64,000 bases of DNA from Clostridia bacterium (GTDB lineage: Bacteria > Bacillota > Clostridia > UBA1381 > UBA9506): contig JAFQAZ010000024.1 of assembly GCA_017416855.1 (NCBI GenBank), positions 1-64,000 of the forward strand. Reading direction: 5' to 3'. Below, one piece after another: positions 38,404 through 46,503 of this stretch (positions are counted from its first letter, which is position 1; each line of letters opens with the position of its first letter). The position numbers and the translations under genes are program-made. The notes beneath the pieces are model-generated. The model ran no database searches and had not been told where the DNA came from. It saw only the letters and a list, made by a program, of their open reading frames with translations.

Positions 38404-39108
38404 GTGAACAATAAAATATGTATGATAACAGGTGCCGGAGGCGGCATTGGCTCTGCTATAACAGAAGCATTGTTTTCCTGCGGATGCAGGCTTGTGTTAA
38501 TGGGGCGGAATGAAGAAAAACTGAAAAAGGTAGCTGCCGGCAGAGAATGTCTCATTCTCCCCGGAGATATCTGCAACGATGATTACATAAAAAAAGCAGT
38601 AGAAAAAACTGTGCAGACATACGGCGGTATTGATGTTTTGATTAACAATGCCGGTGTTGCACAATCTAAGCCTTTCGAAGAGATTTCTATGGAAGAATAT
38701 GATATGATTATGAACACCAATGCAAGAGCGCCTTTTTTCCTTTGCAAAACGGCCCTTCCGTATTTGCAGAAATCTTCTTGCGGAACCATTATCAATATTG
38801 CCTCTGTAACGGCTCATCATGGCTATGCTCTGCAGAGCGTTTATGCTGCATCAAAGCATGCGCTGCTTGGGTTCAGCAAGGCATTGAGCAAGGAGTATTA
38901 CCAAAAGGGCGTGCGAGTTCATGTCATCAGTCCCGGCGCAGTATTTACCGATATGGTCAAGGTCTCCCGCCCTGATTTAACCGGAGAGGGTATGCTCCTT
39001 CCGGAGGATATTGCCGAGACGGTTTTATATCTGATGAAAATGCGTCACAGCGCCTCGGTGGCAGATGAAATAGAGCTTCACAGAGGAACCAAAGAACCGT
39101 TTATGTAA
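38404..39108 (+). CDS. Short-chain dehydrogenase/reductase
   Basis: A 234-residue classical SDR. The nucleotide-binding motif is ITGAGGGIGSAI, the structural NNAG is present, and the catalytic Ser and YAASK (YxxxK) are in place. The substrate cannot be told from sequence. The start is GTG at 38404, 7 bases after GGGAG; the TTG at 38401 is too close. It lies between the ribokinase and ilvB with separate gaps of about 100 bases, so its operon membership is unclear. Confidence 0.88.
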   Translation: MNNKICMITGAGGGIGSAITEALFSCGCRLVLMGRNEEKLKKVAAGRECLILPGDICNDDYIKKAVEKTVQTYGGIDVLINNAGVAQSKPFEEISMEEYDMIMNTNARAPFFLCKTALPYLQKSSCGTIINIASVTAHHGYALQSVYAASKHALLGFSKALSKEYYQKGVRVHVISPGAVFTDMVKVSRPDLTGEGMLLPEDIAETVLYLMKMRHSASVADEIELHRGTKEPFM

Positions 39109-39204
39109 TATGGTTTTTAGCGACAGCATCTATTCATTGCATTGATTGACGAATATAGAATTGCTATGGAATCGGATAACAAAATGGAATAAAGGGGAAT
39201 ACAA

Positions 39205-40866
39205 ATGAAACTGACAGGTGCAGATATTATTGTAAGAACATTGATTGAACAGGGAATTGATACGGTGTTTGGTTATCCCGGCGGACAGATTATTGATGTA
39301 TATGATTCTCTGTATAAATATCAGAATGAAATCAGACATATTTTAACTGCCCACGAGCAAGGTGCAGTGCATGCCGCAGATGGTTATGCCAGAACCACCG
39401 GTAAGGTGGGGGCGGTGATTGCCACCTCAGGACCGGGAGCGACCAATCTGGTCACGGGTATTGCCACGGCATACTTAGACTCCATCCCAATGGTGCTTGT
39501 GTGCGGTAATGTGCCCTGTGCTCAGTTGGGAACAGACAGCTTTCAGGAGATTGATATTACAGGTATCACCCTGCCCATCACCAAGCATAACTACATTGTA
39601 GGCTCGGTAGAATCTCTGGCCGATATCATTCGTGAAGCCTTTGTGATTGCCAAGTCCGGACGTCCGGGACCGGTGCTCATTGATGTGCCGAAAGACATTC
39701 AGATGGCAGAATGTGAATATGAACCCAAAGCCCCGGTAGAGGCTTATGAAATGAAGGCGGCGAAGCGGCTGGATATGGCGGTGGAGTGCATTAAGGATGC
39801 CAAACGGCCTTATATATACTTTGGTGGCGGTGCCATTAGTGCTCACGCTGAAGAGGAAATTATGGCGCTATCCCAGCGGATTGATGCACCCATGGGTTGC
39901 TCTTTAATGGGTATTTCCGGTGTGCCGGCAGATCATCCCTGTTTTTTGGGAATGCAGGGTATGCACGGTCATTATGCTTCGTCGGTTGCTATGAATCACG
40001 CTGATTGCATCATTGCCTTAGGGGTTCGGTTTAATGACCGTGCCACAGGTAATAAAGATAAATTTGCTCTGGCAACCAACATTATTCACGTGGATATTGA
40101 TAGTGCAGAGTTTTCCAAAACCATTAAACCGGCTTATTCTCTTCGTGGGGATGTAAAACTGACCTTACAGAAATTGCTGGAACTGTTGCCGGAGAAAAAG
40201 CGGCCGGATTGGCGCGCTGAAATCGAAAGATTCAAGCAGGAGGAGCAGGCTAATCAGGATGTGAGGCCGGGCATGACCCCTTATAATGTGTTAAAGCTTT
40301 TAAATGAGTATACCGATGCCGACACGCCGGTGGTGACCGATGTTGGTCAGCATCAGATGTGGACGGCACAGGTGATTAAGTTTTATAAAACCCGCCGGTT
40401 TGTTTCAAGTGGTGGCCTGGGTACGATGGGCTTTGGTTTAGGTGCCGCTATTGGCGCACAGCTGGGCACCGGCAAACGGACGGTGTTAGTCAGCGGCGAC
40501 GGCGGCTTTGGGATGAATCTGCACGAACTGGCAACAGCCGTTACCAATAACATTCCTGTGGTGATTTTAGTTTTCAATAACGGCGTTTTGGGTATGGTAC
40601 GCCAATGGCAGACTCTGTTTTTTGATAAGCATTATTCCAATACAGAACTTAACAGACAAACAGATTTTGTGGCCGTAGCCAAGGCCTTTGGAGCAGACGG
40701 CGTGAAGGTGGACAATCTTGAAGATTTAAAGAAGGCTTTAGATCAAGGATTTTCCTGTGACGGTCCGTTTTTGATTGACTGTCTGATTGATAAAGATGAA
40801 TTTGTGCTTCCCATGTTGCCACCGGGTGGCTCTATGGACGACTTGATTGTAAAGGTGGAGAAGTAA
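39205..40866 (+). CDS. ilvB: Acetolactate synthase large subunit
   Basis: Thiamine-diphosphate enzyme that starts valine, leucine and isoleucine synthesis. The protein is 553 residues with the catalytic Glu in ILTAHEQGAVHAADGYAR, and the ThDP/Mg motif GDGGFGMNLHELATAVTNN. DVPKDIQMAE is the family's FAD-domain junction. It is followed one base later by ilvN, so the two subunits are co-translated. No ilvC or ilvD follows, and the 96-base leader is too short for a T-box. Confidence 0.96.
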   Translation: MKLTGADIIVRTLIEQGIDTVFGYPGGQIIDVYDSLYKYQNEIRHILTAHEQGAVHAADGYARTTGKVGAVIATSGPGATNLVTGIATAYLDSIPMVLVCGNVPCAQLGTDSFQEIDITGITLPITKHNYIVGSVESLADIIREAFVIAKSGRPGPVLIDVPKDIQMAECEYEPKAPVEAYEMKAAKRLDMAVECIKDAKRPYIYFGGGAISAHAEEEIMALSQRIDAPMGCSLMGISGVPADHPCFLGMQGMHGHYASSVAMNHADCIIALGVRFNDRATGNKDKFALATNIIHVDIDSAEFSKTIKPAYSLRGDVKLTLQKLLELLPEKKRPDWRAEIERFKQEEQANQDVRPGMTPYNVLKLLNEYTDADTPVVTDVGQHQMWTAQVIKFYKTRRFVSSGGLGTMGFGLGAAIGAQLGTGKRTVLVSGDGGFGMNLHELATAVTNNIPVVILVFNNGVLGMVRQWQTLFFDKHYSNTELNRQTDFVAVAKAFGADGVKVDNLEDLKKALDQGFSCDGPFLIDCLIDKDEFVLPMLPPGGSMDDLIVKVEK

Positions 40867-40867
40867 A

Positions 40868-41371
40868 ATGCCAAAATATACAACTGCAATTTTAGTACGA
40901 AACCAATTTGGTGTGTTAAACCGTGTTACCAGTATGTTCCGCCGTCGGCAGTTCAACATTAACTCTTTGACGGTTAGTGAAACAGAATCAGACAGTTTTT
41001 CTCGTATTACCATCACATATGAAGGGGATAACGAGCTCCATCATCAGATTGTCAGCCAGCTTTACAAGCTGCCGGATGTGAGCAAGGTAAAAGAGCTTGA
41101 CAGCGATGAGTCGGTTACTTGCGAACTTATGCTCATTAAAGTGAAAAACGATGCGGCTACCCGTGAGGATATCCGCACGGCGGCGGATGCCTATAAGGCC
41201 GAAACTGTGGATTATACCCACGATTCCATTATTATGCGTATTGCCGGAGACAGCCGGCGGATAGATGCGTTTATTGCCTTAATGCGAGAGTATTCCATTC
41301 TGGAAATCTGCCGGACGGGCGTTGTGGCGCTGGAACGAGGCAGTAAAACCATTCTTGAAATTATGGATTAA
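40868..41371 (+). CDS. ilvN: Acetolactate synthase small (regulatory) subunit
   Basis: A 167-residue regulatory subunit with an N-terminal ACT domain (ILVRNQFGVLNRVTSMFRRR and NINSLTVSETE) and the C-terminal IlvN domain (GVVALERG). ACT domains bind valine to give feedback inhibition. The ATG lies directly after the ilvB stop. Confidence 0.95.
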   Translation: MPKYTTAILVRNQFGVLNRVTSMFRRRQFNINSLTVSETESDSFSRITITYEGDNELHHQIVSQLYKLPDVSKVKELDSDESVTCELMLIKVKNDAATREDIRTAADAYKAETVDYTHDSIIMRIAGDSRRIDAFIALMREYSILEICRTGVVALERGSKTILEIMD

Positions 41372-41385
41372 AAGAGGGAAAAAGT

Positions 41386-42114
41386 ATGGGCAACGAATTG
41401 ATTTTAGTTGCAGATAGCGATGAACGGATTTTAAATCTTGTCAATGTGACCTTAAAGGCTCACGACTACCGATGCATGACTACAAAAACAGGCGAAAGTG
41501 CATTGGTGCTGGCCAATTCCAACAATCCGGATGTGATTATTCTGGATGTGGTGCTGCCGGATATGGATGGCACGGAGGTTATTAAAACCATTCGCTCCTG
41601 GTCTGATGCACCTATTTTGGTTATCAGCACAAGAAACGAAGATCACGATAAGGTGATGGCGCTGGATGCCGGTGCAGATGATTACATCACCAAGCCCTTT
41701 TCAGTTGAAGAACTGCTGGCCCGTATTCGCGCGGTGAAACGCCGGTTTAACCGCTACGCAGAGCGTCAGACCGAAAATGTGTTTGTCAACGGCCCCTTAA
41801 CGGTGGATTACGATGCCGGCTGTGTTTTTGTGGAGGGACGCGAAATTCATTTAACGCCCATAGAGTACAGGGTGCTGTGCTTGCTTTCGCAAAATGTTGG
41901 CCGTGTGCTGAGCTACAATGTTATCACGCAGAAGATATGGGGCAGTAGCTTCAGCAGTCAGGTGATGACTTTGCGCACCTTTATGGCAACCCTGCGGAAA
42001 AAGCTGGATGCCTTCGGAGAAGCCGGCAGCTTACTGCAAACACAAACCGGTGTGGGCTATAAAATGATAAAACGGCAGGAAGAAACGCTGGAAAGCGAAA
42101 CAGAACGATACTGA
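41386..42114 (+). CDS. OmpR/KdpE-type response regulator, orphan
   Basis: A 242-residue regulator: receiver domain (1-120) with phospho-acceptor Asp54 in VIILDVVLPDMDG, Ser81 in VISTRNE and Lys103 in YITKPF, then a winged-helix DNA-binding domain (LTPIEYRVLCLLSQNVGRVL and QTGVGYKMIK). The N-terminal acidic pocket reads VADSDE rather than the usual two adjacent acids, so metal binding may be weakened. No histidine kinase is adjacent; it sits 14 bases after ilvN and 20 bases before the Card1-like gene, probably in one transcript. Confidence 0.92.
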   Translation: MGNELILVADSDERILNLVNVTLKAHDYRCMTTKTGESALVLANSNNPDVIILDVVLPDMDGTEVIKTIRSWSDAPILVISTRNEDHDKVMALDAGADDYITKPFSVEELLARIRAVKRRFNRYAERQTENVFVNGPLTVDYDAGCVFVEGREIHLTPIEYRVLCLLSQNVGRVLSYNVITQKIWGSSFSSQVMTLRTFMATLRKKLDAFGEAGSLLQTQTGVGYKMIKRQEETLESETERY

Positions 42115-42134
42115 AGAGAACAGGGGGGCAACAA

Positions 42135-44234
42135 ATGACGTTGATTGAATTGTTTGATGATTGCCAGATTGAAAATGTAATAGCCGGACTCAGAGTTTGT
42201 CCTGAAAAAATCATTTTTGTCGGTTTTAAAGAAACCATGGAGGAAAAACGAACCGAGGCGTTGGAAGCATTTTTTACAATGCGCAACATCTGCATCAAAC
42301 TGGAATACATTGTGGTTGAACGGGATGATTTTGCACAGATTTGCGGTGTTTTACATAACATCATTGATAAAAATGATGATTGCTGTTTCGATCTGACAGG
42401 GGGTAAGGAACTGGTGTTAACGGCCATGGGAGCTGTTTCGTCAGAACGGAATATTCCTATGATTCAGTTTGATGTGGAAACGGGCAAAATGCTTCGCGTC
42501 AGACATGCAGAAGACATTCCCGAAACAGAAAACAGTACTATGACCATAGCAGAAAGTATGGTTTTAAACGGCGGCTCTGTTGTGCCGGACGAAGAAGGCT
42601 TTTTTGAATGGGATATAACAGAAGAGTTTACAAAAGATGTGAAAGCAATGTGGGAAATCTGCCGGAATAAGTGCGGTTTGTGGAATTGCTGTTGTTTTGC
42701 TTTTTCCATTTTGGAAGAAAACGGAATACTGGATGAGGAGCTGAAGCTTTCTGCCGATGTCCGCTGTCTGGAGCGAAAGAAAATCAAAATTCAATGGGAT
42801 AACGATGTGATTACAGCGCTGGCTAACCAGGGGTTAATCAAGGAGTTTACCATAGAAAACAATCATATTTCGTTTGCTTATAAAAACCGGCAGGTGCAGG
42901 CGTGTCTTACCAAAGCCGGCAATATTTTGGAACTATATACCTATTTGACACTTAGGGGGATTGCTGAAAAAGAGCCGGGTTGCTATGATGATATTGACAT
43001 TGGCGTTATGGTGGATTGGGATGGTATTATTCACGATGCAGATGCTGAAGAAAAAGATACCAGCAACGAAATTGATGTGATGCTGATGCGGGATCTGGTG
43101 CCGGTTTTCATTTCCTGCAAAAACGGAGAAGTGAAAAAAGAGGCCTTGTATGAACTGGAAACGGTGGCGAACAAATTAGGCGGTAAATATGCCAAAAAGA
43201 TTTTGCTGAGCACCTTTGTGTGTAAAAATCCAAATAGTCGGAAATTCATTGAGCAACGGGCAGAGGATATGGGAATCCGGCTGATTACAGGCGTAAATAA
43301 AATGGATGAATTTGGGTTTATTACGGCGTTAAAAACGAATATACAACAGGAGGACAATATGAAAAATTTAACCATTACAGATGTGAGAGTGCAATCAGGG
43401 GATAGCGCCTTTTTGATTGATGACGGAAAAACGGCCATTCTATATGATTCCGGCTTTGCCTTTACCGGTTATGCCGTTGCTGATAAAATCAAGGAGGTTC
43501 TGGGCGAGAGAAAACTGGATTACATTTTTCTGACTCATTCCCATTATGACCACGCATTAGGTTCGGTATATGCTAAGAAGTACTGGCCGGAAGCGAAAAT
43601 TGTAGCCGGAGAATATGCGGCTAAAATCTTTGCAAAAGACAGTGCCAAGGCCGTGATGAGAGACCTTGATAAGAAGTTTGCTAAAACCTGCGGTGTGGAC
43701 GAATATGAGGATTTAATCGATAACCTTTCTGTGGATATTCCTGTAGCAGAAGGAGATGAAATTACAGCGGGGGATTTATCCTTTACTGTTTTGAATCTGC
43801 CGGGACATACCAAATGCTCTGTTGGCTTTTATTGCCCCGAACACAAATTGCTGTTGGCTTGTGAAAGCATTGGGGTGTATAACGGCGAGGATGATGTGGT
43901 GCCGTCTTATTTGGTAGGGTATCAGATGAGTATGGATTCTATCGAAAAGGTAGAACAGTTAGATATTGAGCAAATCCTGGTGCCTCATTACGGCTTGGTT
44001 GATAAAGAAAAGGCAGAATTTTACTTAAAAAAAGCAAAACAAAGCGCCAAGGAAACCGCTGAAGAAATTGTGGGAATGCTTAAAGAAGGCAAAGCAAAGG
44101 AAGAGATTGCAGAATTTTTTAAAGATAAGTTTTATCACGGTTACATTCAGATTGTTTACCCTCTTGATGCCATGGAACTGAATACCGGCATTATGATTAA
44201 CCTGTTGGAGCGTGAATTTGGTCTGGCAGAGTAG
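42135..44234 (+). CDS. Card1-like (DUF1887) CARF nuclease joined to a metallo-beta-lactamase-fold domain
   Basis: One open frame of 699 residues. Residues 1-150 form a CARF-like Rossmann domain with FDLTGGKE (85-92); the middle is helical. Residues about 265-400 look like a PD-(D/E)xK nuclease: Asp314 in NEIDVML and FISCKNG (Ser327-Cys-Lys329), where Treponema Card1 has ECK. From residue 409 a complete MBL domain begins MKNLTITDVRVQSG with metal site THSHYDH (467-473) and LPGHTKCSVGFYCPEH. Exactly at the junction AGGAGG lies 5 bases before an in-frame ATG (43359), so this looks like two former genes whose stop was lost; CAA or CAG codons at 43344/43347 are one base from TAA or TAG. Both the fusion and a free MBL protein could be made. 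No CRISPR locus is visible in the window. Confidence 0.7.
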   Translation: MTLIELFDDCQIENVIAGLRVCPEKIIFVGFKETMEEKRTEALEAFFTMRNICIKLEYIVVERDDFAQICGVLHNIIDKNDDCCFDLTGGKELVLTAMGAVSSERNIPMIQFDVETGKMLRVRHAEDIPETENSTMTIAESMVLNGGSVVPDEEGFFEWDITEEFTKDVKAMWEICRNKCGLWNCCCFAFSILEENGILDEELKLSADVRCLERKKIKIQWDNDVITALANQGLIKEFTIENNHISFAYKNRQVQACLTKAGNILELYTYLTLRGIAEKEPGCYDDIDIGVMVDWDGIIHDADAEEKDTSNEIDVMLMRDLVPVFISCKNGEVKKEALYELETVANKLGGKYAKKILLSTFVCKNPNSRKFIEQRAEDMGIRLITGVNKMDEFGFITALKTNIQQEDNMKNLTITDVRVQSGDSAFLIDDGKTAILYDSGFAFTGYAVADKIKEVLGERKLDYIFLTHSHYDHALGSVYAKKYWPEAKIVAGEYAAKIFAKDSAKAVMRDLDKKFAKTCGVDEYEDLIDNLSVDIPVAEGDEITAGDLSFTVLNLPGHTKCSVGFYCPEHKLLLACESIGVYNGEDDVVPSYLVGYQMSMDSIEKVEQLDIEQILVPHYGLVDKEKAEFYLKKAKQSAKETAEEIVGMLKEGKAKEEIAEFFKDKFYHGYIQIVYPLDAMELNTGIMINLLEREFGLAE
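43348..43361 (+). promoter_or_regulatory. Internal ribosome binding site and start inside the Card1-MBL frame
   Basis: AGGAGG (43348-43353), 5 bases, ATG (43359-43361), in frame with both domains. This is as good a Shine-Dalgarno as any in the window and would yield a separate 291-residue MBL protein. Confidence 0.65.
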
Positions 44235-44248
44235 AAAGGGGTAACAAT

Positions 44249-45262
44249 ATGCAGTTGACAGTGAAACAAATTGAGTCCATCACCAAAGGAGCAGTTTCTG
44301 TAACAGAAGAAGCAGAGGGTATTTTGTTTCATCGCTTTACCGAAGAACAGGAAAAACTGTTTCAGGAAGAAAGACCCTGGCACTATTATAATACAAAGTC
44401 CCCTGCCGGTGTGAAACTGCAGTTTACAACAGACAGTGAAAAACTTTTTGTAAAGCTGAAAACCGAAATGGGGGATTCACGACATTTCTTCTCTTTGGAA
44501 GTCTTTGTTGATGGTAAAGAAATTGGTTGCATTCAGAATTATGATGAAAAGATTCTGATGGATGATTACATGCATGAGCGGTTTTCGGATGGAGAATATC
44601 AAAAAGAGTTTTTTCTGGGCAATGGGGATAAAACCGTTTGCGTTTACCTACCTTGGTCGCTGAATTTTTACTTGAAGGAATTCTCTTTGGAGGAAGGAGC
44701 AACTTTTTCACCGATTAAAACGGCAAGAAAACTGTTAGTGTTTGGTGATTCCATCACCCAGGGATACGATGCATTAAAAAGTCATCACCGTTATGCAGCC
44801 CGACTTAGTGAGACACTTTCGGCCGAGGAGATAAACAAGGCCATTGGTGGTGAAAATTTCTTTCCCAAACTGGCAGAAATCAGCGATGATATTAAACCGG
44901 ATTATGTTACTGTGGCTTATGGCACCAACGACTGGTGCATACGGGAAAGGTGCGCTTTTGAAAAAAACTGCAAAGATTTTTACGAAATCTTAAGTGCCAA
45001 GTATCCCGATGCAAAAATCTTTGCTATCTCACCAATATGGCGGATTAACCATGATGAAGATCAAAAAATGGGACCGTTTACATTGATCGAGGAGACCATT
45101 CGTAAGGTGGTTGAACCTTTGCCGAATGTTACATTCATACGTGGTTTTGAACTGGTGCCGGGCGATGTTAAATACTTTGCCGATGGCCGCGTACATCCCA
45201 ATGATGAAGGGTTTGATTATTATTTTAAAAACCTGTATGAGGAGATAAAGAAATATTTGTAA
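44249..45262 (+). CDS. SGNH/GDSL-family hydrolase with N-terminal beta domain
   Basis: A 337-residue cytoplasmic esterase-like protein. An N-terminal beta-sandwich (about 1-150) resembles those in CE2-type acetyl esterases. The SGNH domain has VFGDSITQGYDA (catalytic Ser), YGTNDWCI (block III Asn) and DGRVHPND (Asp-His dyad). It probably removes acyl groups from a sugar or other small molecule. It lies 14 bases after the Card1-MBL gene, behind AAAGGGG, and shares its transcript up to the strong terminator downstream. Confidence 0.85.
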   Translation: MQLTVKQIESITKGAVSVTEEAEGILFHRFTEEQEKLFQEERPWHYYNTKSPAGVKLQFTTDSEKLFVKLKTEMGDSRHFFSLEVFVDGKEIGCIQNYDEKILMDDYMHERFSDGEYQKEFFLGNGDKTVCVYLPWSLNFYLKEFSLEEGATFSPIKTARKLLVFGDSITQGYDALKSHHRYAARLSETLSAEEINKAIGGENFFPKLAEISDDIKPDYVTVAYGTNDWCIRERCAFEKNCKDFYEILSAKYPDAKIFAISPIWRINHDEDQKMGPFTLIEETIRKVVEPLPNVTFIRGFELVPGDVKYFADGRVHPNDEGFDYYFKNLYEEIKKYL

Positions 45263-45307
45263 ACCCCAAAAAAAGAAACGCCCGAGGGCGTTTCTTTTTT
45301 TGGGGTT
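45262..45307. terminator. Strong bidirectional terminator
   Basis: A 22-bp perfect stem, left arm 45262-45283 and right arm 45286-45307, with core AAACGCCC/GGGCGTTT and internal A7/T7 tracts. It separates the convergent SGNH and dehydrogenase genes. Confidence 0.9.
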
Positions 45308-45312
45308 ATTCA

Positions 45313-46374
45313 TTAAGATAATTTTTTAATAATCTCGTCTCCCACTTCCTGGGTGGTGGCTGTACCGCCTAAGTCAGGCGTCAGCACTTTTTCATCGGTG
45401 AGTACTTCTTCGATACAATCTATTAAGCGCTTGCCCCAATCCTCGTGACCGAAGAAATCTAAAAGCTGGCTGGCAGACCAAACAGTTGCCAGGGGGTTAG
45501 CTTTGCCCTGGCCGGCAATATCCGGCGCAGAACCGTGAATGGGCTCAAACATAGAGGGGAACTTGCGCTCGGGGTTTAAGTTAGCACCGGCTGCAAGACC
45601 CATACCGCCTGCAATGGCGGCACCTAAGTCAGTTAAAATATCACCAAACAGATTAGAGGTTACAACAATCTCAAACCGTTTGGGATCCTTTATCATGAAC
45701 ATGCTGGCGGCATCCACCAGATAAGAATAGGTTTTCACTTCGGGGTAATCACGGCCGACTTCAGCAAAAATCTGATCCCAGAATACCATAGAGTAGTTCA
45801 AAGCATTGGCTTTGCTGATGCTGGTTAAGCTTTTTCCTTCTTTTTTAGCCAGTTCATAAGCATAGCGGATAACCCGTTCACAACCGGTTCTTGAGAACAC
45901 ACCGTCCTGAATCACAACTTCATTGGGTTTGTCTTTAAACAGCCAGCTGCCGCTTCCAGCATATTCGCCTTCGGTATTTTCGCGGATAAAGGTCATATCA
46001 ATATCTTCCACGGCTACATCCTTTAAGGGACAGGGAGCACCCTTTAAGAGCTTTACGGGGCGCAGGTTGATATATTGGTCAAACTTTTTACGGATAACAA
46101 GGAGCAAATCCCACAGAGAAATGTGATCGGGAACGCCGGGTGCGCCAACGGCACCTAAAAAGATGGCATCGAATTTGCTCAGGGTTTCTATGCCGTCTTC
46201 TGCCATCATACGGCCGGTTTCCTTGTAATATTCGCAACCCCAGGGAAAATGAGTAAATTCAAAACGAAAACTGCCGTCTAATTCGGCCACCTTGTTTAAA
46301 ACTTTAACACCTTCAGCAATAACCTCAGGACCAATGCCATCGCCGGCAATAACAGCTATTTTATGTACAGTCAT
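45313..46374 (-). CDS. dmlA: Tartrate/D-malate dehydrogenase (isocitrate-dehydrogenase-like family)
   Basis: A 353-residue NAD-dependent decarboxylating dehydrogenase. IAVIAGDGIGPEVIAEGVKV, GAVGAPGVPDHISLWDLLL, YINLRPVKLL, TFIRENTEGEY and SNLFGDILTDLGAAI match DmlA/TtuC-type enzymes rather than LeuB: the VPDHISLW segment is typical of D-malate/tartrate dehydrogenases. It converts D-malate to pyruvate and CO2. The divergently placed LysR gene is likely its regulator, as in E. coli. Isopropylmalate dehydrogenase remains a possible secondary activity, and this is notable since ilvBN lie nearby. Confidence 0.88.
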   Translation of the reverse strand: MTVHKIAVIAGDGIGPEVIAEGVKVLNKVAELDGSFRFEFTHFPWGCEYYKETGRMMAEDGIETLSKFDAIFLGAVGAPGVPDHISLWDLLLVIRKKFDQYINLRPVKLLKGAPCPLKDVAVEDIDMTFIRENTEGEYAGSGSWLFKDKPNEVVIQDGVFSRTGCERVIRYAYELAKKEGKSLTSISKANALNYSMVFWDQIFAEVGRDYPEVKTYSYLVDAASMFMIKDPKRFEIVVTSNLFGDILTDLGAAIAGGMGLAAGANLNPERKFPSMFEPIHGSAPDIAGQGKANPLATVWSASQLLDFFGHEDWGKRLIDCIEEVLTDEKVLTPDLGGTATTQEVGDEIIKKLS

Positions 46375-46401
46375 GTTAAAACCTCCTTTTGATTTATTTA
46401 T

Positions 46402-46430
46402 AGTATATCATATCTGCAAACATTTGTAAA
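46402..46430 (-). promoter_or_regulatory. Promoter of the D-malate dehydrogenase gene
   Basis: Minus-strand TTTACA (46425-46430), 17 bases, TATACT (46402-46407). Confidence 0.7.
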
Positions 46431-46442
46431 ATAAATAATTCG

Positions 46443-46471
46443 TTGACAATTATAGCTTTAAACTATATAAT
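46443..46471 (+). promoter_or_regulatory. lysR promoter with internal palindrome
   Basis: TTGACA (46443-46448), 17 bases, TATAAT (46466-46471). The inverted repeat TATAG-CTTTAAA-CTATA (46451-46467) fills the spacer, has a T-N11-A-like centre and is a plausible autoregulatory LysR site. Confidence 0.75.
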
Positions 46472-46503
46472 AATAGCATAAAGAAGAGAGAGGGGAATCG
46501 GAA

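Noticed and set aside
39109-39204. T-box leader before ilvB
   Set aside because: Only 96 bases, no specifier stem or T-box sequence seen.
42135-44234. CRISPR array or cas genes near the Card1-like gene
   Set aside because: I looked for regularly spaced direct repeats and for Cas-type proteins on both sides and saw none in the window.
45313-46374. leuB (isopropylmalate dehydrogenase) despite nearby ilvBN
   Set aside because: The VPDHISLW segment and divergent LysR gene fit D-malate/tartrate dehydrogenase better, and leuCD are absent.
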